Positions 5,504-6,517 of a DNA stretch of 6,517 bases are shown in pieces. The position numbers were made by a program, and so were the translations under genes. Location: contig SKJA01000084.1 in NCBI GenBank assembly GCA_007116105.1, positions 1 to 6,517 on the forward strand, given 5' to 3'. Positions within the stretch are counted from its first letter, which is position 1. Every line of letters starts with the position of its first letter. The DNA comes from Candidatus Izemoplasma sp. Lineage in GTDB: Bacteria > Bacillota_I > Bacilli_A > Izemoplasmatales > Izemoplasmataceae. The notes below the pieces were generated by a model that had not been told where the DNA came from, searched no databases, and saw only the letters and a program-made list of their open reading frames with translations.

Positions 5504-6517
5504 ATGACGACGGAAGAAAAAAAACGACAACTGATTTTAAAAGACCCTAACATTTTTAAAGGACTCATCATCCTTGCTTTTCCTATTATGTTAAATAATC
5601 TTTTAAAAACGCTTCACGATGTTGTGGACATGTTTTTCGTCGCTCGTATTCCTGGCGTCAGCGCTGAGGCTGTTTCAGCCATTCAAATTACCTTTCCTGT
5701 GATGTTTACTTACTTATCCTTAGGGATGGGGATTTCTGTCGCGGGCACCGCTTTGATTTCACAGCTTTTGGGTGCAAATAAAAAAGAGAAAGCCCATGAA
5801 TATGCGGGTCAAGTGTTTACCTTGGCTTTGTCACTGGGTGTCGTACTATCCGTCCTCTCATACCTTTTAGCTCCCACGATCGTTGCATCGATGGGAGCGA
5901 CAGGGTTCGTTTTTGATAACTCTGTGGCGTACTTAAGAATTCGCGCCTTTGAACTACCTTACCTCTTTATGTTTTTTACCTTGATGGCGACGCGGAACGC
6001 TTCGGGTGATACGGTCTCACCGATGAAGATTTCCATGACTTCGGTTCTTTTAAACATGATTCTTTCACCGATCTTCATCAACGTCTTTGGCTGGGGTGTG
6101 CCAGGTGCAGCGTATGCGACCGTGTTAAGTTACCTCATTGTCTTGCCTTGGGCCTTCAAACGTTTGTTTTTCGCTAAAGACGGGGTCCGTGTTCTCGTTA
6201 AATACTTAGCCCTGACCCCTGTGATCGCCGGTAAAATCATTAAAGTAGCTGTGCCAGCATCGACGGGTCAAGCGATCACTGCGGTTGGCTTTGGTCTGAT
6301 GAACGGAATCATTTTTTCTTATGGCGTCAACACCGTTGCGGCCTTTGGCATCGGCAATCGCATCACCTCCATGATTTTGCATCCTGCGATGGCCATTGGC
6401 GGGGTGATGAGCGCGTTCATCGGTCAAAACATTGGTGCGTTAAATCCTACCCGTGCCAAACAGGTCTTTAAAAAAGCACTCATTTTATCTTCAGGCACGA
6501 TGGCCCTCGGGTCTTTG
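5504..6517 (+). CDS. MATE-family multidrug/cation efflux transporter, 3' end cut by window
   Basis: The 338 visible residues, of a usual 440-460, are the first three quarters of a MATE (NorM/MepA-like) antiporter. Such transporters export drugs or metabolites across the cytoplasmic membrane, driven by Na+ or H+. A short charged N-terminus leads into FPIMLNNLL (26-34) and helix 1, with DVVDMFFVA (39-47). D42 probably matches the cation-coupling aspartate of helix 1 in archaeal and NorM-type MATEs. The family's internal duplication is visible: the GTALISQLLGANKKEKA stretch (about 85-101) is echoed by FIGQNIGALNPTRAK (about 306-320). About nine helices are present, and the rest lies beyond the window. 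ATG 5504 is preferred because GGTGAT precedes it; an in-frame ATG at 5492 lies almost at the predicted transcription start. The substrate cannot be told from sequence. Confidence 0.9.
   Translation, partial: MTTEEKKRQLILKDPNIFKGLIILAFPIMLNNLLKTLHDVVDMFFVARIPGVSAEAVSAIQITFPVMFTYLSLGMGISVAGTALISQLLGANKKEKAHEYAGQVFTLALSLGVVLSVLSYLLAPTIVASMGATGFVFDNSVAYLRIRAFELPYLFMFFTLMATRNASGDTVSPMKISMTSVLLNMILSPIFINVFGWGVPGAAYATVLSYLIVLPWAFKRLFFAKDGVRVLVKYLALTPVIAGKIIKVAVPASTGQAITAVGFGLMNGIIFSYGVNTVAAFGIGNRITSMILHPAMAIGGVMSAFIGQNIGALNPTRAKQVFKKALILSSGTMALGSL

Noticed and set aside
6206..6427. Minus-strand open frame of 73 codons in the MATE gene
   Set aside because: It is antisense to conserved transporter helices, with a composition rich in H, R, N and G but no domain.
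1..6517. Mobile element, CRISPR array, toxin-antitoxin or defence island
   Set aside because: I found no transposase, integrase, regularly spaced repeats, target-site duplications or defence-type domains. The tRNA shows no partial 3' copy downstream that would mark an integration site.

Overview
This 6.5-kb window is a gene-dense stretch of ordinary-looking bacterial chromosome. It holds seven protein genes (two run off the window ends) and one tRNA. Shine-Dalgarno sites of the GAGGTGA type, TGNTATAAT promoters, a CCA-encoding tRNA and the protein families point to a low-to-mid-GC Gram-positive relative (Bacillota or Mycoplasmatota). An Acholeplasma/Izemoplasma-like lineage is my best guess, held with low confidence. 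All reading frames are open under the standard code, tryptophan is TGG, and the five visible stops are TAA or TAG. Nothing therefore shows or excludes UGA reassignment.

Layout. Positions 1-1628 (minus) encode a TGS/tRNA-synthetase-like nucleoside (uridine) kinase that lacks only its extreme C-terminus. Divergent from it, 1745-2065 (plus) encodes a small stand-alone Rieske [2Fe-2S] protein. At 2134-2210 lies a tRNA-Thr(GGU) with a rho-independent terminator. It is framed by a 12-bp perfect inverted repeat and has some non-canonical bases. Positions 2273-3106 and 3108-3644 form a tightly coupled pair: a retinol-dehydrogenase-type SDR oxidoreductase and a five-helix membrane protein that I do not recognise. 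Its stop codon overlaps that of a convergent isoprenylcysteine-methyltransferase-like membrane protein (3641-4249, minus). Divergent from that gene is a THUMP-containing RlmL/YpsC-type RNA methyltransferase (4306-5442). A terminator follows it, overlapped by the promoter of a MATE-family efflux transporter (5504 to the window end).

Function. The window mixes housekeeping functions (nucleotide salvage, threonine tRNA, rRNA modification) with less defined redox and membrane functions (Rieske protein, SDR plus membrane partner, ICMT-like methyltransferase, MATE pump). I see no CRISPR array, insertion sequence, phage gene, toxin-antitoxin pair or recognisable defence system. The most unusual features are the tRNA-Thr locus, where flanking repeats could form a structure competing with the terminator, and the SDR/membrane-protein pair of unknown substrate. 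No intergenic gap exceeds 300 bases.
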